From positions 1-64,000 of the forward strand of contig VXMD01000004.1 in the NCBI GenBank assembly GCA_009841255.1: a DNA stretch of 64,000 bases, written 5' to 3'. The position numbers and the translations under genes are program-made. Shown piece by piece: positions 40,158-50,277 of this stretch; within the stretch, counting starts at the first letter, position 1, and every line of letters starts with the position of its first letter. The notes beneath the pieces are model-generated. The model ran no database searches. It had not been told where the DNA came from and worked only from the letters and a program-made list of their open reading frames with translations. This stretch comes from Candidatus Poribacteria bacterium. Its GTDB lineage: Bacteria; Poribacteria; WGA-4E; WGA-3G.

Positions 40158-42044
40158 CTAAAAAAGGAACCGATACATCGGTTTATCAAGTATAACAGCG
40201 AGGAGACTCCAGAACGAACCAATTATGAACTCACCCAGCACAATGCCGAGAAAAAACGGAACCGCTTTCCGATGCAAGCGAATGCCACCGTATTTCAGCA
40301 CAAGCCATTTCAGCAACCATCCGACGAAAATGGAACCTACCATCGGATTGATCGCCCAACTTCCAGAGATAGCATAACCGACAGGGTGTAAATTCCACCA
40401 GATGAATCGCATCCGCATCGCGGCGAGGAGGAGCGTCAGGACGAATCCGAACGATGCGAAACCGATCGCAGGGATGTCCGGCGGTGCGGCGTAGGTGAGC
40501 CATGTCTCTAACCGATTAAAGGATTCTCTGCCAAAACTTGAAAAACCGCCCTCCGAGTAATACATGGACAGATATGCCCAGAATGATCCGAGCGCGCCCA
40601 GAGCAGAAGCCAGCATCATGAGCAGCGAAAACCGTCGCAGTGGAATATTGGCACCCTCCGCCAATTTAAAGCCCTCAAGCTGATGCGGCATGGCGTGTGA
40701 GCGGTGGGCGCGGTTCAGGCAATAGAGATAGGCGAACCCCGTTAGATTCACGGCTCCCAACCGACGAATCCCCATCAAGCGTGGCAACATTTCATCGGGT
40801 CCAATGAAGTGCAAGTCGTGTACGGGTGAACCGAGTTCGGCACGCAAACGTGTGATCGCCATTGCGATTGCGAACCAGATGGCGAAGTAGACGATGATGA
40901 TCCAAAAACTCATACCCATCTTGAGGCAGAATCCGACGATAAACGCCGCTGCACCGAGAAGCCCGATAACAATCAGGCGATATGAAATCGGTTCCTCTGC
41001 TTTTGGAGAAACGAGCTGTCGGACAACTCCCGCCAGATAGCGGCGACTCATCCAGATCGCCACGACACACAGTCCCAGATATGCACCGTGGGATTGTTCG
41101 GCTTCGTAGGGAAAACGCGGCAAGCCCCGCCACCCAGCAATGACGCCTAACAGCCGTTCTGCGCGCCAGATTAACCAGAATGCCCAACAGGAGAAGGAGA
41201 GATCCAGCGGTATAAAGAACGACAGTCCTACACCGAATGGGAAGACACCCAGCGGACTCCAACCGATACCGTTCCACGGACGTTCCGTAAAAATCTTTCG
41301 CAGGTCATATAATTTCCCGCCGAGACTCGGAACGACAGGAAACAGGAAGTTTAATCCGTTGATGATGTCGATGGAGACACCGATCGAGAGACCGAGCCAC
41401 ATCCACGGTGAACGAAAGAAATTACGGGTGCGTGTTGTCATCTCAAAGGGCAATTGGATGATGGGATAACTGAGTCGCTCTGATTCGACCCACTGCTTCC
41501 GAAAGATTAGACTGAGACAGAGCATGACCAGATGGATAGCCACGAGAAGGAGCGTCCACCACAGGATCGCCGGTAGCCAGGCGGTTAAGTAGCGCGATTC
41601 ATAGATACTTGCGAACCCGTTATAATAGCCATCAAGCACGCGTTTATCGCTGACAGCCAACCATTGTGGGATGTGCAGATGGAACAGGTTGGTCCAGTCG
41701 TTTTCCGGGGTTGCGAACCAGTGCGCATGCCCGATAATCGGCATGAGGACGAGAAATCGATCTACGCCTGCAAGCCCTGCCCCGACTGAGATACAGGTAT
41801 AAATGACGAGCAATTCGGCGCGATTGAGCACGAGCGCGTGATGCAAGCGGCGCAGAAGGAGTCCGATGCCCAGGAGGATTAAAATAGTGATAACGGCGTT
41901 GTAGAAAAGCGAGACCTGCGTCGGACTGCCACCGCCACGGATAATAGAGGCGGACACCCACCAACAATTGGCAGGTACTAACACGCAGACGAGGAAAATA
42001 GTGAATGGCCGAATTCTGAGATCTTTGGTCGGAACAGTGTTCAC
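40158..42044 (-). CDS. DUF6785-type multipass membrane protein (paralog 2)
   Basis: 628 residues with about 14 membrane segments, similar throughout to the protein at 29309-31312. Shared landmarks are HALVLNRAELLVIYTCISVG near 66-85, HWFATPENDWTNLFHLHIPQ near 112-131, FRKQWVESERLSYPIIQLPF near 190-209 and the C-terminal YGGIRLHRKAVPFFLGIVLG. Both are about 600-670 residues, which suggests an old duplication, and both are monocistronic on the minus strand. OPT-like topology; substrate unknown. Confidence 0.85.
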   Translation of the reverse strand: MNTVPTKDLRIRPFTIFLVCVLVPANCWWVSASIIRGGGSPTQVSLFYNAVITILILLGIGLLLRRLHHALVLNRAELLVIYTCISVGAGLAGVDRFLVLMPIIGHAHWFATPENDWTNLFHLHIPQWLAVSDKRVLDGYYNGFASIYESRYLTAWLPAILWWTLLLVAIHLVMLCLSLIFRKQWVESERLSYPIIQLPFEMTTRTRNFFRSPWMWLGLSIGVSIDIINGLNFLFPVVPSLGGKLYDLRKIFTERPWNGIGWSPLGVFPFGVGLSFFIPLDLSFSCWAFWLIWRAERLLGVIAGWRGLPRFPYEAEQSHGAYLGLCVVAIWMSRRYLAGVVRQLVSPKAEEPISYRLIVIGLLGAAAFIVGFCLKMGMSFWIIIVYFAIWFAIAMAITRLRAELGSPVHDLHFIGPDEMLPRLMGIRRLGAVNLTGFAYLYCLNRAHRSHAMPHQLEGFKLAEGANIPLRRFSLLMMLASALGALGSFWAYLSMYYSEGGFSSFGRESFNRLETWLTYAAPPDIPAIGFASFGFVLTLLLAAMRMRFIWWNLHPVGYAISGSWAINPMVGSIFVGWLLKWLVLKYGGIRLHRKAVPFFLGIVLGEFIIGSFWSLLAVILDKPMYRFLF

Positions 42045-42087
42045 CCTCTTTCAAGAAATAACTTTAATATTCTACATCATTTTTCCT

Positions 42088-43059
42088 CTATAGGCAAGTT
42101 TTTTGCTGGCGTTCTAATTTCTGTTTACAGTAGGAACACCAAGCGATGCTTGCCAGAAGACTCTCGACACTCATCACCCACACCCGTGAGAGGAGTGCCA
42201 TCAGTGTAGCGTTTGCAGGGGGTAGGCACAACGCTAACAAAACGCTCAAGATGCTTTCCCTGACACCTAGCCCACCAGGTGTCACCAGACTAAGAATCCC
42301 GAGGCTCCACGCCAACGGGTAGATACCTATTATCATCAGAAGATGGCTCAGTTGAGTCGGTCCTCCCATGCTTTTGAGAAAAAGAAAAAAGGCGATTCCA
42401 AAGTAACACCAAAGCAGAAGATACATACCGAGAAGACGGGGTGTTACCGCCAAGGAAAACAGGGACCGGGCCACTTCTTGAAATCCTTCCATTTTTCTGA
42501 AAAGAAAACCTTTGTGCAATAAGATCACAGCGACACATCCTCCGCCAATTATCATAATAACAAGTCCAATGAAGAACCGGGAGTTTTGGTGGAAAATTGC
42601 CCATCCATTGTGCAAAAGCGGGGTTGCTGATGGCGACAGCAAAACAGGCACTCCTATGCCGACACCGAGCGCGCACTGAAGCACTACGGATTGCAGAGTA
42701 CTGACGACCGCCGCAGTTTTCGAGAGTTTCAGAGGACGACAGAGAGCGATGATACTCGCAAACTGTCCGACTTTGCCAGGGAGGTATTTGCCTAATTGGG
42801 ACAGTTGGAAAAGCGTCCATCCGTCTTGAAAGGAGATTTGTGTCTGTGAGACAGAACAGTAAAGTGTCCTCCAGGGGTAAACCAACAGAGTCCGATAACT
42901 GAACAGGAGTCCAAGAGACGCTATCAACCACAAAGGTTGAAACGTTACCATTTCACCTTCCATAAGTGAAAGCATGCTATAGAGTCGCTTGATGAGGAAA
43001 AAAAGAATCGCCAGGGCGAAAAGCAGCTTTCCCCATTGTAGTAGACGTGAGTACTTCAT
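42088..43059 (-). CDS. Flippase-like membrane protein (UPF0104/LPG-synthase TM type)
   Basis: 323 residues with 7-8 hydrophobic segments. The conserved pattern SQLGKYLPGKVGQFASIIAL near 88-107 and the later LVTPGGLGVRESILSVLL near 262-279 is typical of the lysylphosphatidylglycerol synthase transmembrane/UPF0104 family. Members without the MprF catalytic domain are thought to flip lipid-linked intermediates. It is 200 bases downstream of the GT39 gene on the same strand, consistent with a shared role in lipid-linked sugar transfer. Confidence 0.85.
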   Translation of the reverse strand: MKYSRLLQWGKLLFALAILFFLIKRLYSMLSLMEGEMVTFQPLWLIASLGLLFSYRTLLVYPWRTLYCSVSQTQISFQDGWTLFQLSQLGKYLPGKVGQFASIIALCRPLKLSKTAAVVSTLQSVVLQCALGVGIGVPVLLSPSATPLLHNGWAIFHQNSRFFIGLVIMIIGGGCVAVILLHKGFLFRKMEGFQEVARSLFSLAVTPRLLGMYLLLWCYFGIAFFLFLKSMGGPTQLSHLLMIIGIYPLAWSLGILSLVTPGGLGVRESILSVLLALCLPPANATLMALLSRVWVMSVESLLASIAWCSYCKQKLERQQKTCL

Positions 43060-43258
43060 GTTTATTCCGGTGGGTGTTTGGACGCCTTGCTTTCAGCACA
43101 TGTCCTTCCAGTCGGGATATCAGTCCGATCACGAGTTCGCCCAATAACCCTATAGAAAGGAACTGCCCCTAAAATCATCATTCGTCATTTTAACAAATGA
43201 AGCCGTCGGGTCGTTCGGAAAGCACGGATACGCATGCGTTAGCAAACACGCTTTACAT

Positions 43259-44977
43259 CTAATTCTTCTCCGTTTCCACCCGGTAAATCCATGCAAGATC
43301 GATGCCATTAAGGGTGATAACATGTTCTAATGTTCCGCCTTTTACACCTTTCTGGGGGACCCATCCGATTTGTGAATCTCGAATATAGATGACTTCATAA
43401 TCGGTGAAGGGAAGTTTGTCGGTGTCAGAAAGGTAGTTCTTATTCGTACGGTATGTGCGTCCCTTAAAATAATATCGAAAGTATTCTGACCCGAGATCTG
43501 ACACTTGTACGCGGATATGTGCCGCGTTCGGCTTTTGGTTTAGATATTCTGCCGCGAGATACACACCAGAGGGGTCATTCACTGTGATAATTTTCGTAAT
43601 GTCCGTAACCTTCCAGCAAAGGTTATAGTAGGTGCCGTAATAGGGATGCAGCGCAAAAACAGGCAGGACTTGAAGAAAAAAGAAACTGAGGCATGAGATC
43701 GCAATGAACGCTGTTTTAAGCGCGGAAACTCGATCACGAAAACGGGCGGGAATTTGTGAAACACCAAATCGGAGTAGTTCCACAAAGCCGATCGCGGAGA
43801 GTATTTCTAACATTGGAAAGGTGGGTAACAGATACCGGGCGAACTTTTTATTTGTTAGGGAGAAACACACCGTGAAAAGGACAACACCAGAAGCAAGCGT
43901 GAGGACTATTTTGAATTGAGACGCTGCCTTATCTGAGTGTTTTCGCCGTTTCCAAAGGAACAGGCATCCAATAAATGCAAGAGGCAGCATCAACGGCGTG
44001 CTTTTGATAGTCAGTACGAACGGGTAGAACAGCCAGCCCGGGTCATTAACGACTTTTCCAAGAAAGAAGTGTTCTACCTCATGCAGAGTTATGATTGCCC
44101 AACCGACACGGTCAAATACGAGCCACACGGTTTGGAGTGAACGTATGCAGGTGACACTAAGTGCAGCGATAGAGGCCCAGAATGAAAAGTTTGTCAACGA
44201 GAGTGTCTTCTTTTTTATCGCCATAGATAATGCGTAGGTGCTACCAAATAGATAAACGCCGAAAATACCAAATGGAAGAGTCCAGAAAACGGGCCAGATT
44301 AAGATTGTGGTTATCGCAGCACAATTAAGGAAACAGAGACCCTCAGCGATGCCTGTCAAAAAACCGCCGTCGCGTTTTTCCTGATTATGGAAGCGGAGGA
44401 AGCAGATTGGAACCCATAACAAGAGAATTAGAGCATAACTTTTACTCGCTAGTGCTAATCCAAAAGTAATACCCGAAAAGGTAAGATAGTGATATCGTTG
44501 TCGATTTTGACAATAGAAGAGGAGCAGCAGCACCGTGAGTAGAATAAAAGTCGTGGCGAGTGCGTCTGTATGGACGCGTCGCGTCTGTGCTAAAAAGAAT
44601 GGCGAATAGGCAAGACACGCAAAACTCGCAAATGCCACCCATTTCTCAAAGAGTTGGTAGAGTAAGAAACAGGAGATACCCATGCCTAACCAGACAACGA
44701 TGCCAATAAACAAACGAGCATGAGCGAGATTTTCAACATCCACGCGCGGTAGCGCAAAAAAGGTCCGGAGCCCCGCAAGCCACATCGTGGTCACACCCGG
44801 GTGGTGGGCAATAAGCGTTTCGGAAAATTCCCTATGTTTCACAGCAGATATGAATTGAGCACTTCGGCGGAGCCACCGTGTTTCATCGCTTGCCCAGTGT
44901 GCCTCTAAAGAAAGGAAACGTGGTATGGCTGCTATCAGAAAAAGACAGAGACCTAAGAGAAGTATGCGTGTTTTCAT
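43259..44977 (-). CDS. Glycosyltransferase family 39 (PMT/ArnT-like)
   Basis: 572 residues, about 11 membrane segments. The first external loop has the catalytic acidic pair in HWASDETRWLRRS near 27-39, and AHHPGVTTMWLAGLRTFFAL near 57-76 is a family hallmark. The C-terminal ~150 residues are a soluble domain. GT39/GT83 enzymes transfer sugars from polyprenyl phosphates to protein or lipid A; the donor and acceptor are not predictable here. With the flippase-like gene downstream it forms a small envelope-glycan locus. Confidence 0.88.
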   Translation of the reverse strand: MKTRILLLGLCLFLIAAIPRFLSLEAHWASDETRWLRRSAQFISAVKHREFSETLIAHHPGVTTMWLAGLRTFFALPRVDVENLAHARLFIGIVVWLGMGISCFLLYQLFEKWVAFASFACLAYSPFFLAQTRRVHTDALATTFILLTVLLLLFYCQNRQRYHYLTFSGITFGLALASKSYALILLLWVPICFLRFHNQEKRDGGFLTGIAEGLCFLNCAAITTILIWPVFWTLPFGIFGVYLFGSTYALSMAIKKKTLSLTNFSFWASIAALSVTCIRSLQTVWLVFDRVGWAIITLHEVEHFFLGKVVNDPGWLFYPFVLTIKSTPLMLPLAFIGCLFLWKRRKHSDKAASQFKIVLTLASGVVLFTVCFSLTNKKFARYLLPTFPMLEILSAIGFVELLRFGVSQIPARFRDRVSALKTAFIAISCLSFFFLQVLPVFALHPYYGTYYNLCWKVTDITKIITVNDPSGVYLAAEYLNQKPNAAHIRVQVSDLGSEYFRYYFKGRTYRTNKNYLSDTDKLPFTDYEVIYIRDSQIGWVPQKGVKGGTLEHVITLNGIDLAWIYRVETEKN

Positions 44978-45082
44978 AAGTTTTTGTCTGGGGCTACAAG
45001 TGAAAGGTATCGTGCCAATAGAGAGTAGGCCGCCATGCCGTTTTCATCTTATACCATTTCCTATTGAAAATGTTTCAATAAA

Positions 45083-45120
45083 CGAACTCTTTTGTAGCAT
45101 AGGAGACCGTTAGCCTGTGC
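45083..45120. repeat. Variant of the TTTTGTAGCA hairpin repeat
   Basis: TTTTGTAGCATAGGAGACCG with an imperfect inverted repeat. It is related to the family at 52031, 53281 and 60371. The rest of the gap 44978-45178 holds nothing recognisable. Confidence 0.5.
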
Positions 45121-45178
45121 AGTCTTGTGGGGTCTTTGAAGCGATCTGTCAATCCAATATAATCTTTTAGAAATGGTA

Positions 45179-46444
45179 TTATTTCTCGAATCGGAGTGCT
45201 TCAATAGGGGTCAACCGTGCCGCCCGCATTGCTGGGTAGATCCCAAAAGTGATACCCATGAAGACTGAAAAGACAACCGATGTCAGCATCCACGACAAGG
45301 ACAGAACGACGGGCCATATCTCCACAATTGGTAGAATACGCACAGCAAGTCGTGCCATCCCATGTGCGGCGATCCACCCACCCGCGATACCCAAAACCCC
45401 ACCACACAAACAGAGGCAGATGGATTCCGTTAAAAATTGCCCAAAAACGTGAAACTGTCTGGCACCCACGGATCTTCGTAAGCCGATCTCGCGGGTTTTT
45501 TCACCGACAGAGACGAGACAGATGTTCATAATACCGATCCCGCTGACAAACAACGAAAACCCAGCAATGCTCCCCAAGCAAATTTTTATCATCTTTTGGA
45601 TGTGTTCCAGCCGTCTGACAGTCCGTTTCGGTATCCAATATGAGATGAAATCTTTGGTGCCCCGGTGTCTCTTACCGAGGACATCTCGGACAGAATCAAT
45701 CACACGATATACATCTGCGTCCTTGTAGAAAAAAACGTGCATCTGCTCAATATATCGGGTGCCAGAGAGGCGTTGCTGGTAGGTTGTTAATGGCACACAG
45801 ACGATGCTATCCAGCGAGGTGTAACTGCGAAGACTTCTACCTTTGGGTGCCATAATGCCGATGACGCGGCACCGGACCGGGGGTTGTCGCCAGCGGATTT
45901 TCATTTTCACTTCCTGCCCTAAGGCAGCTGCAGTGCCAAACAGGTACATAGCAGCTTCAGCACCGAGGACGCATACCTGTGCTGCTGTGTCAATATCCTC
46001 TTCTGAGAAAAAACGACCTTGTTGCACTTCCCAATTCATACCTACGGCATAATCTGCTGTCACGCCTTCTACAAAGGTCCGTGCTTGTCCACCGTGTTTA
46101 CTCGTGATGGTGCCTTGGTACCTACCGTTTTTCGGCAAAACGAACAAGACATCAGGACACTCTGCCTCAATCGCCTGAATGTCTTCAAGGGTATAGCGTT
46201 CAGTCGTGAGCCTCACCAATCGACCGCGTCTCCAAATAGAGTAGCGTGTCCTGAAACGGATTTGGTTGGCACCCCCCAGTTTTTCAATGTCTTTAGCGAT
46301 GAGAAGTTTCGCGCCGTCGCCGATTGCCATCATGCAGAGCACGCTCGCAATGCCGATGAAGATACCGAGTATAGACAATCCCGCTCGCAACCGGTTTTGA
46401 GCGAGATGTGAAATGCCCGTGGTGATAGCGTCATGAAGTTTCAT
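45179..46444 (-). CDS. FtsX/MacB-type ABC transporter permease
   Basis: 421 residues. N-terminal segment (LRAGLSILGIFIGIASVLCM), a periplasmic MacB-PCD-like domain (about residues 45-280), then three C-terminal membrane segments (IAGFSLFVSGIGIMNICLV, LCLCGGVLGIAGGWIAAHG, VVFSVFMGITFGIYPAMRAA). REIGLRRSVGAR near 315-326 is the coupling-helix motif of the FtsX family. MacB-type permeases export peptides, lipoproteins or antibiotics with an ATPase and often an outer-membrane partner. No ATPase gene is adjacent. It overlaps the WD40 gene by 14 bases, third in an operon with the Cys-rich secreted protein first. Confidence 0.9.
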   Translation of the reverse strand: MKLHDAITTGISHLAQNRLRAGLSILGIFIGIASVLCMMAIGDGAKLLIAKDIEKLGGANQIRFRTRYSIWRRGRLVRLTTERYTLEDIQAIEAECPDVLFVLPKNGRYQGTITSKHGGQARTFVEGVTADYAVGMNWEVQQGRFFSEEDIDTAAQVCVLGAEAAMYLFGTAAALGQEVKMKIRWRQPPVRCRVIGIMAPKGRSLRSYTSLDSIVCVPLTTYQQRLSGTRYIEQMHVFFYKDADVYRVIDSVRDVLGKRHRGTKDFISYWIPKRTVRRLEHIQKMIKICLGSIAGFSLFVSGIGIMNICLVSVGEKTREIGLRRSVGARQFHVFGQFLTESICLCLCGGVLGIAGGWIAAHGMARLAVRILPIVEIWPVVLSLSWMLTSVVFSVFMGITFGIYPAMRAARLTPIEALRFEK

Positions 46445-48467
46445 GATGGAAATAAGGCTTCATATCCCACAAGAGAATGGTACCATCAAAACTACCACTC
46501 GCTAAAAGTTTACCGTCCGGAGAAAAAGCAAGATCTTGAACATCAGTGGGATGCCCCCAAAATGCGGTGATATTCTCGCCAGTAGTAACATCATATAAAC
46601 AGATGGAAACTTTCTCGATCCCGTACCGCCACCAAGAACCGGCGGCGATATACTGTCCACATGGTGAGAATGCCAAAGTAAACTTTTTCCTATATTCTCG
46701 TGGGAGAAATATCACCATCACAGTTTCATAAGTCCTTGCGTCCCAAAACCAAATTTCGCCCTCCATACCTCCCGCAAGAAGCGATCCATCTGGGGAAAAT
46801 ACGACTATTTTCGGGACGGATCGTGGTTTGATGTCCTTTTTTAACCTGTTAAGGAACTTTTGAACGCGACGTGCATCACCTTTATATTTCGTCGTATCCT
46901 GCGGAAACGCCAAAGATAATTCTGTTATTGGTTTTCCACTGTCAACATCCCAGATATGAGCATTTCTTTCACGGTGTGCACTGACAAGGGTCCTGCCGTC
47001 AGGTGAAAACGCGATTGAAAGGATACAACCGGTTTCCTCCGTAAACATCCGGAGTTCATAGTCGTGCTTCACATCCCATACTCCCAATACTCCCTTAGAA
47101 TCCGAACTCACTAACAGATTGCCTTTTGGAGAGAACGCAACAGCATGGAGTTGTGTTTCATGTCCAATCAGTTCAGTAGGAGGAGCATCTGGCACGCCAA
47201 TATCCCACACTCTTACGATAGTATCATGGGAACTGACAGCCAGTTTGTTGCCGCAAGGTGAAAAATCAAGGGAAGACATTATACAAGTATGATCTTCTGC
47301 AAGGGTTACCTGTGGCACGAGCTTCTCAATATCCAATAATGTGACACCGTTATCCCAATATGCTGCCGCTAAAATGTTTCCATTTGGTGAAAACTTGACA
47401 GAACCACACGCATTAGTATGCCCACGAATAACGCGAGGTCGGACTCCAGGTTCGGCTATTTTCCATATTTGGATGTTATCTGTCTTAACAAGGACTAATC
47501 GCGAACCTTTGGGTGAAAAATCGATACGATACGGACGCTGCTCATTTTTCAAATGCCTGAGCACACTACCAGACTTGGCATCCCATACAGTGGTAGTGGT
47601 CCCACTCCGGCCAGCAGCATATAGCATACCATTCATTGAATAAATAAGTTTTGGATGAGAATTTGTGTATGTTGACAACACTGAAAAGCATGAGTTTTTT
47701 TTTCGAATGCATTTGTTAATGTCCCATTCATGCAAAATGCCCTTCTTATCTCCGGAGGCGATCCAATTGCCGCAGAGGGAAAAAACGATCTCAGCGACAG
47801 GAGCCGTATGTCCAGTGAGACAGACGATACGTTTTTCTCTCTCAATGTTCCAGACTGAAACGGTGTTTTCTGGTGTTGCATTGGCAAGGAAACTGCCATC
47901 AGGAGAAAAAACAAGTGGGACAAGATAACGGGTTCCCTTTTCGGGGGCATTTTCAACGGTCAGTTCCGCAACTAGCTTACCGCTTTGTACACGCCAAATG
48001 TAAATGGCACCGTAATCGACCCTGGAAGCAGCTAAGTATTGTCCATCTGGAGAAAAAGCGAGTTGGGAGGCCTCATGGTGTTGCCCCCCAACTTGGATCA
48101 TTGTAGAGGCATACTGTCGGTTGTTCACATTCCATATCTTAATATCCCCATCCCAATTGCCGGTGGCAAGTAAGGTGCCATCCGAGGAAAAGGCGACTGC
48201 AGAAACCAAACCACGTTCGGTGTCCAATAATGAAAGCGGGTTCATAGTAGTGATATCGTATAACCAGAGCCCTACCATACTTCCGATTGCGAGTAGCTTT
48301 TCATCTGCGGAAAATGCTATGCAAAGAGCAGTGCTTCGCCCTATGCGTGTTAGCACCTTATTCGGGAGTGCCCATGTGTTGACATCCGGACGTGCATATG
48401 AACTTTGGATACTTGTTGGTCTATCTCGATTTTCCACCCAATATGCCCTTTGGTAATGATAAGACAA
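46431..48467 (-). CDS. WD40 repeat protein
   Basis: 678 residues made of about a dozen WD40 repeats, each with the AFSPDG-type turn (LAFSPDGQYLAAS, VVFSPDGSLLAGG, LAFSPDGKLLASGSFDG) and terminal IWD/VWD. The repeats probably form two beta-propellers, one per 6-7 blades. It has no clear signal peptide; residues 1-45 are a non-repeat lead-in rich in Asn, Arg and Pro. A binding scaffold is the usual role. It is sandwiched between a Cys-rich secreted protein (11 bases upstream) and the MacB-type permease (overlapping), which suggests it works with that transporter. Confidence 0.9.
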   Translation of the reverse strand: MSYHYQRAYWVENRDRPTSIQSSYARPDVNTWALPNKVLTRIGRSTALCIAFSADEKLLAIGSMVGLWLYDITTMNPLSLLDTERGLVSAVAFSSDGTLLATGNWDGDIKIWNVNNRQYASTMIQVGGQHHEASQLAFSPDGQYLAASRVDYGAIYIWRVQSGKLVAELTVENAPEKGTRYLVPLVFSPDGSFLANATPENTVSVWNIEREKRIVCLTGHTAPVAEIVFSLCGNWIASGDKKGILHEWDINKCIRKKNSCFSVLSTYTNSHPKLIYSMNGMLYAAGRSGTTTTVWDAKSGSVLRHLKNEQRPYRIDFSPKGSRLVLVKTDNIQIWKIAEPGVRPRVIRGHTNACGSVKFSPNGNILAAAYWDNGVTLLDIEKLVPQVTLAEDHTCIMSSLDFSPCGNKLAVSSHDTIVRVWDIGVPDAPPTELIGHETQLHAVAFSPKGNLLVSSDSKGVLGVWDVKHDYELRMFTEETGCILSIAFSPDGRTLVSAHRERNAHIWDVDSGKPITELSLAFPQDTTKYKGDARRVQKFLNRLKKDIKPRSVPKIVVFSPDGSLLAGGMEGEIWFWDARTYETVMVIFLPREYRKKFTLAFSPCGQYIAAGSWWRYGIEKVSICLYDVTTGENITAFWGHPTDVQDLAFSPDGKLLASGSFDGTILLWDMKPYFHHETS

Positions 48468-48478
48468 ATTATAAATCT

Positions 48479-48949
48479 CTAACTACTTGGATAGGAACAG
48501 TCACCACCACATATCGGATCATCACCTGAGGAGTCACAATGCGAATTATCGGCACAAGGACGACCGTCTTCATTCTTGTTACAGTTTCCCTTACAGTCCC
48601 CCTCACCGCATGCGGTAATTACTGAACAATCATCTGGATCACAACTTGTACTGCCACAGTTATCTGTATGAACACACTCACACGGATCGTCGTCGACCCT
48701 ACGAGGTGTATCCGTGCCGTCCCTAGGAACATCAGTTCTTGTACTGCCACAACAACTCTTGGCTACTAATTGTGCAAGTACTCCGTCGGGAGCGATGGCA
48801 TCTGTGTTTCCGCCACAGCAACTTTTCTGTGTATCGGTTTTCGCAACAAAACCATCATACGTACCCGCGAAAACGAGTCCGCCAGCGAAGAGTAGGACGA
48901 TGAAGAGGCGTCCGAGTCCGAGCCGTTGGTTCAAAACATTTTTCAACAT
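48479..48949 (-). CDS. Cys-rich secreted protein, unknown function
   Basis: 156 residues. Signal peptide: LGRLFIVLLFAGGLVFAGTYDG. The mature part has 16 cysteines. Two identical-type motifs, KSCCGG and KSCCGS, occur near residues 43 and 65, then a Cys-rich, Asp/Asn-rich C-terminal half with 12 Cys in about 70 residues. It has the look of a disulfide-knotted extracellular domain and does not match a family I know. It is the first gene of the operon with the WD40 protein and MacB-type permease. A role as the exported substrate is a possibility only. Confidence 0.75.
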   Translation of the reverse strand: MLKNVLNQRLGLGRLFIVLLFAGGLVFAGTYDGFVAKTDTQKSCCGGNTDAIAPDGVLAQLVAKSCCGSTRTDVPRDGTDTPRRVDDDPCECVHTDNCGSTSCDPDDCSVITACGEGDCKGNCNKNEDGRPCADNSHCDSSGDDPICGGDCSYPSS

Positions 48950-49336
48950 TCTTAAATCCCCTTATGTTTCTTTTTTCAATTGCAGGAGATGCGAACTATA
49001 ATATCACTTCTCCTGCGGTTTGTAAACGACACTTATAACACGCACAACCCTCCTGATTGAAGGCACAGCATACACATTTGCCTGTTATTGAACATAAAAC
49101 TATTTTGATTTTACATCCTGAAAAAGTTTTTGTCAAATTGAATGTGAAAAACCTGTGAAAAAAATGTGATTTTTTTCAAAAAGTGTCTATTCTTAAAGAA
49201 GTTTACCGTTTTTTCTCTTTTTCCAGTTTCCGCGCCCCGAATTTAATTCAATAGCGTGCGATTTTCATATAGCAGGATTTTTTCGGGTTTAGATTGCCTA
49301 TTGAGACGAAGTGTGGTATAATCAAATGACAGTTTT
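48950..49336. other. AT-rich intergenic stretch
   Basis: About 390 bases with poly-A/T runs and no gene seen. It likely holds the promoter of the Cys-rich operon (reading leftwards), but no confident -35/-10 pair was picked. The IS630 element begins at its right edge. Confidence 0.5.
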
Positions 49337-50248
49337 TATAGTGACCTTTAGAATTAAAGAGACATTTTTTCTGTTTTATGATAAACTCTGTCTCTTATGG
49401 CATATTCAACAGATTTACGCAAACGCGTCTTAGATTTTATTCACACCGGTGGTAAAAAAGCCGAAGCCGCACGTCGTTTTTCTGTAGATCGCTCAACGAT
49501 TTACAGATGGTTAGGGGCTCAAGACCCGCTTGTGACCGAAAAACCGGGGCCCAAACATATGCGGTGTCTTGACGAGATGGCACTGAAAAAACATGTCGCC
49601 GATTTCCCGGACCTTACCCAAAATGAACGTGCTACACATTTTGGTGTTTCCGTATCTTCTATCGGTTATGGATTGCGCAAACTCGGCATCACGCGAAAAA
49701 AAAACACTCGGATACAGGGAGCGATGCGATAAACAACGCGAAGCATATCGTCAAACCCTCGCCGAGAAACGAGCCACCGGTAAAACAATAGTTTATGCTG
49801 ACGAGTGCGGTTTTCGTGCTGAAAGTTATAGACGCCATGGGTATGCCCCGAAAGGTGAACCTGTTTTCGGTTTAGTTTCAGGCACGAGGACCCGGACGAC
49901 GACGTTAGTTGCCGCACGCATCGGTTCAACTTTTACAATCCCGTGTTTGTTTGACGGAGGAAACCGTGATGCGGCGTGTTTCAATGCGTGGGTTGAGTCC
50001 TACTTATGTCCTCAACTTTCTCAGACGGATGTCGTTGTTCTTGACAATGCCAAGATTCACAAGACCCGTCGAACTCGGCAACTCATAGAAGCATCGGGAG
50101 CAGAGGTATTGTTTTTATCCCCTTATTCGCCCGATTACAATCCGATTGAACATGACTTTGCCAATATCAAACGCCTGCGTGAATACAATGCTGATATATC
50201 CATTGATGACGTTATAAACATGTATCATTAATTCTAAACTTTACTATA
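49337..50248 (+). mobile_element. IS630-family insertion sequence
   Basis: 912 bp. Terminal inverted repeats TATAGTGACCTTTAGAATTA (left, 49337) and the complement of 50228-50248 match at 18 of 21 positions, with TA at the outer edge as expected for the IS630/Tc1 TA target duplication. Two MITEs with the same ends lie at 11186 and 28317, so this element or a relative may mobilise them. Confidence 0.85.
49397..50231 (+). CDS. IS630-family transposase in two overlapping frames
   Basis: Frame 1 (49397-49732, 111 aa) encodes the helix-turn-helix part: MAYSTDLRKRVLDFIHTGGK, AARRFSVDRSTIYRWLGAQD, then LGITRKK. Frame 2 (open from 49593, expected to be used from about 49700 to 50231) continues RERCDKQREAYRQTLAEKRA. 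It then has the DDE catalytic set: Asp in TIVYADECGF, Asp in VVLDNAKIHK and Glu in SPDYNPIEHDF. A run of nine A (about 49695-49703) joins the frames. This is either a programmed slip or a one-base mutation; no stop interrupts either side of the slip site. Confidence 0.85.
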
Positions 50249-50277
50249 AATTATGGGCACCTAAAAGACGCTCTATT

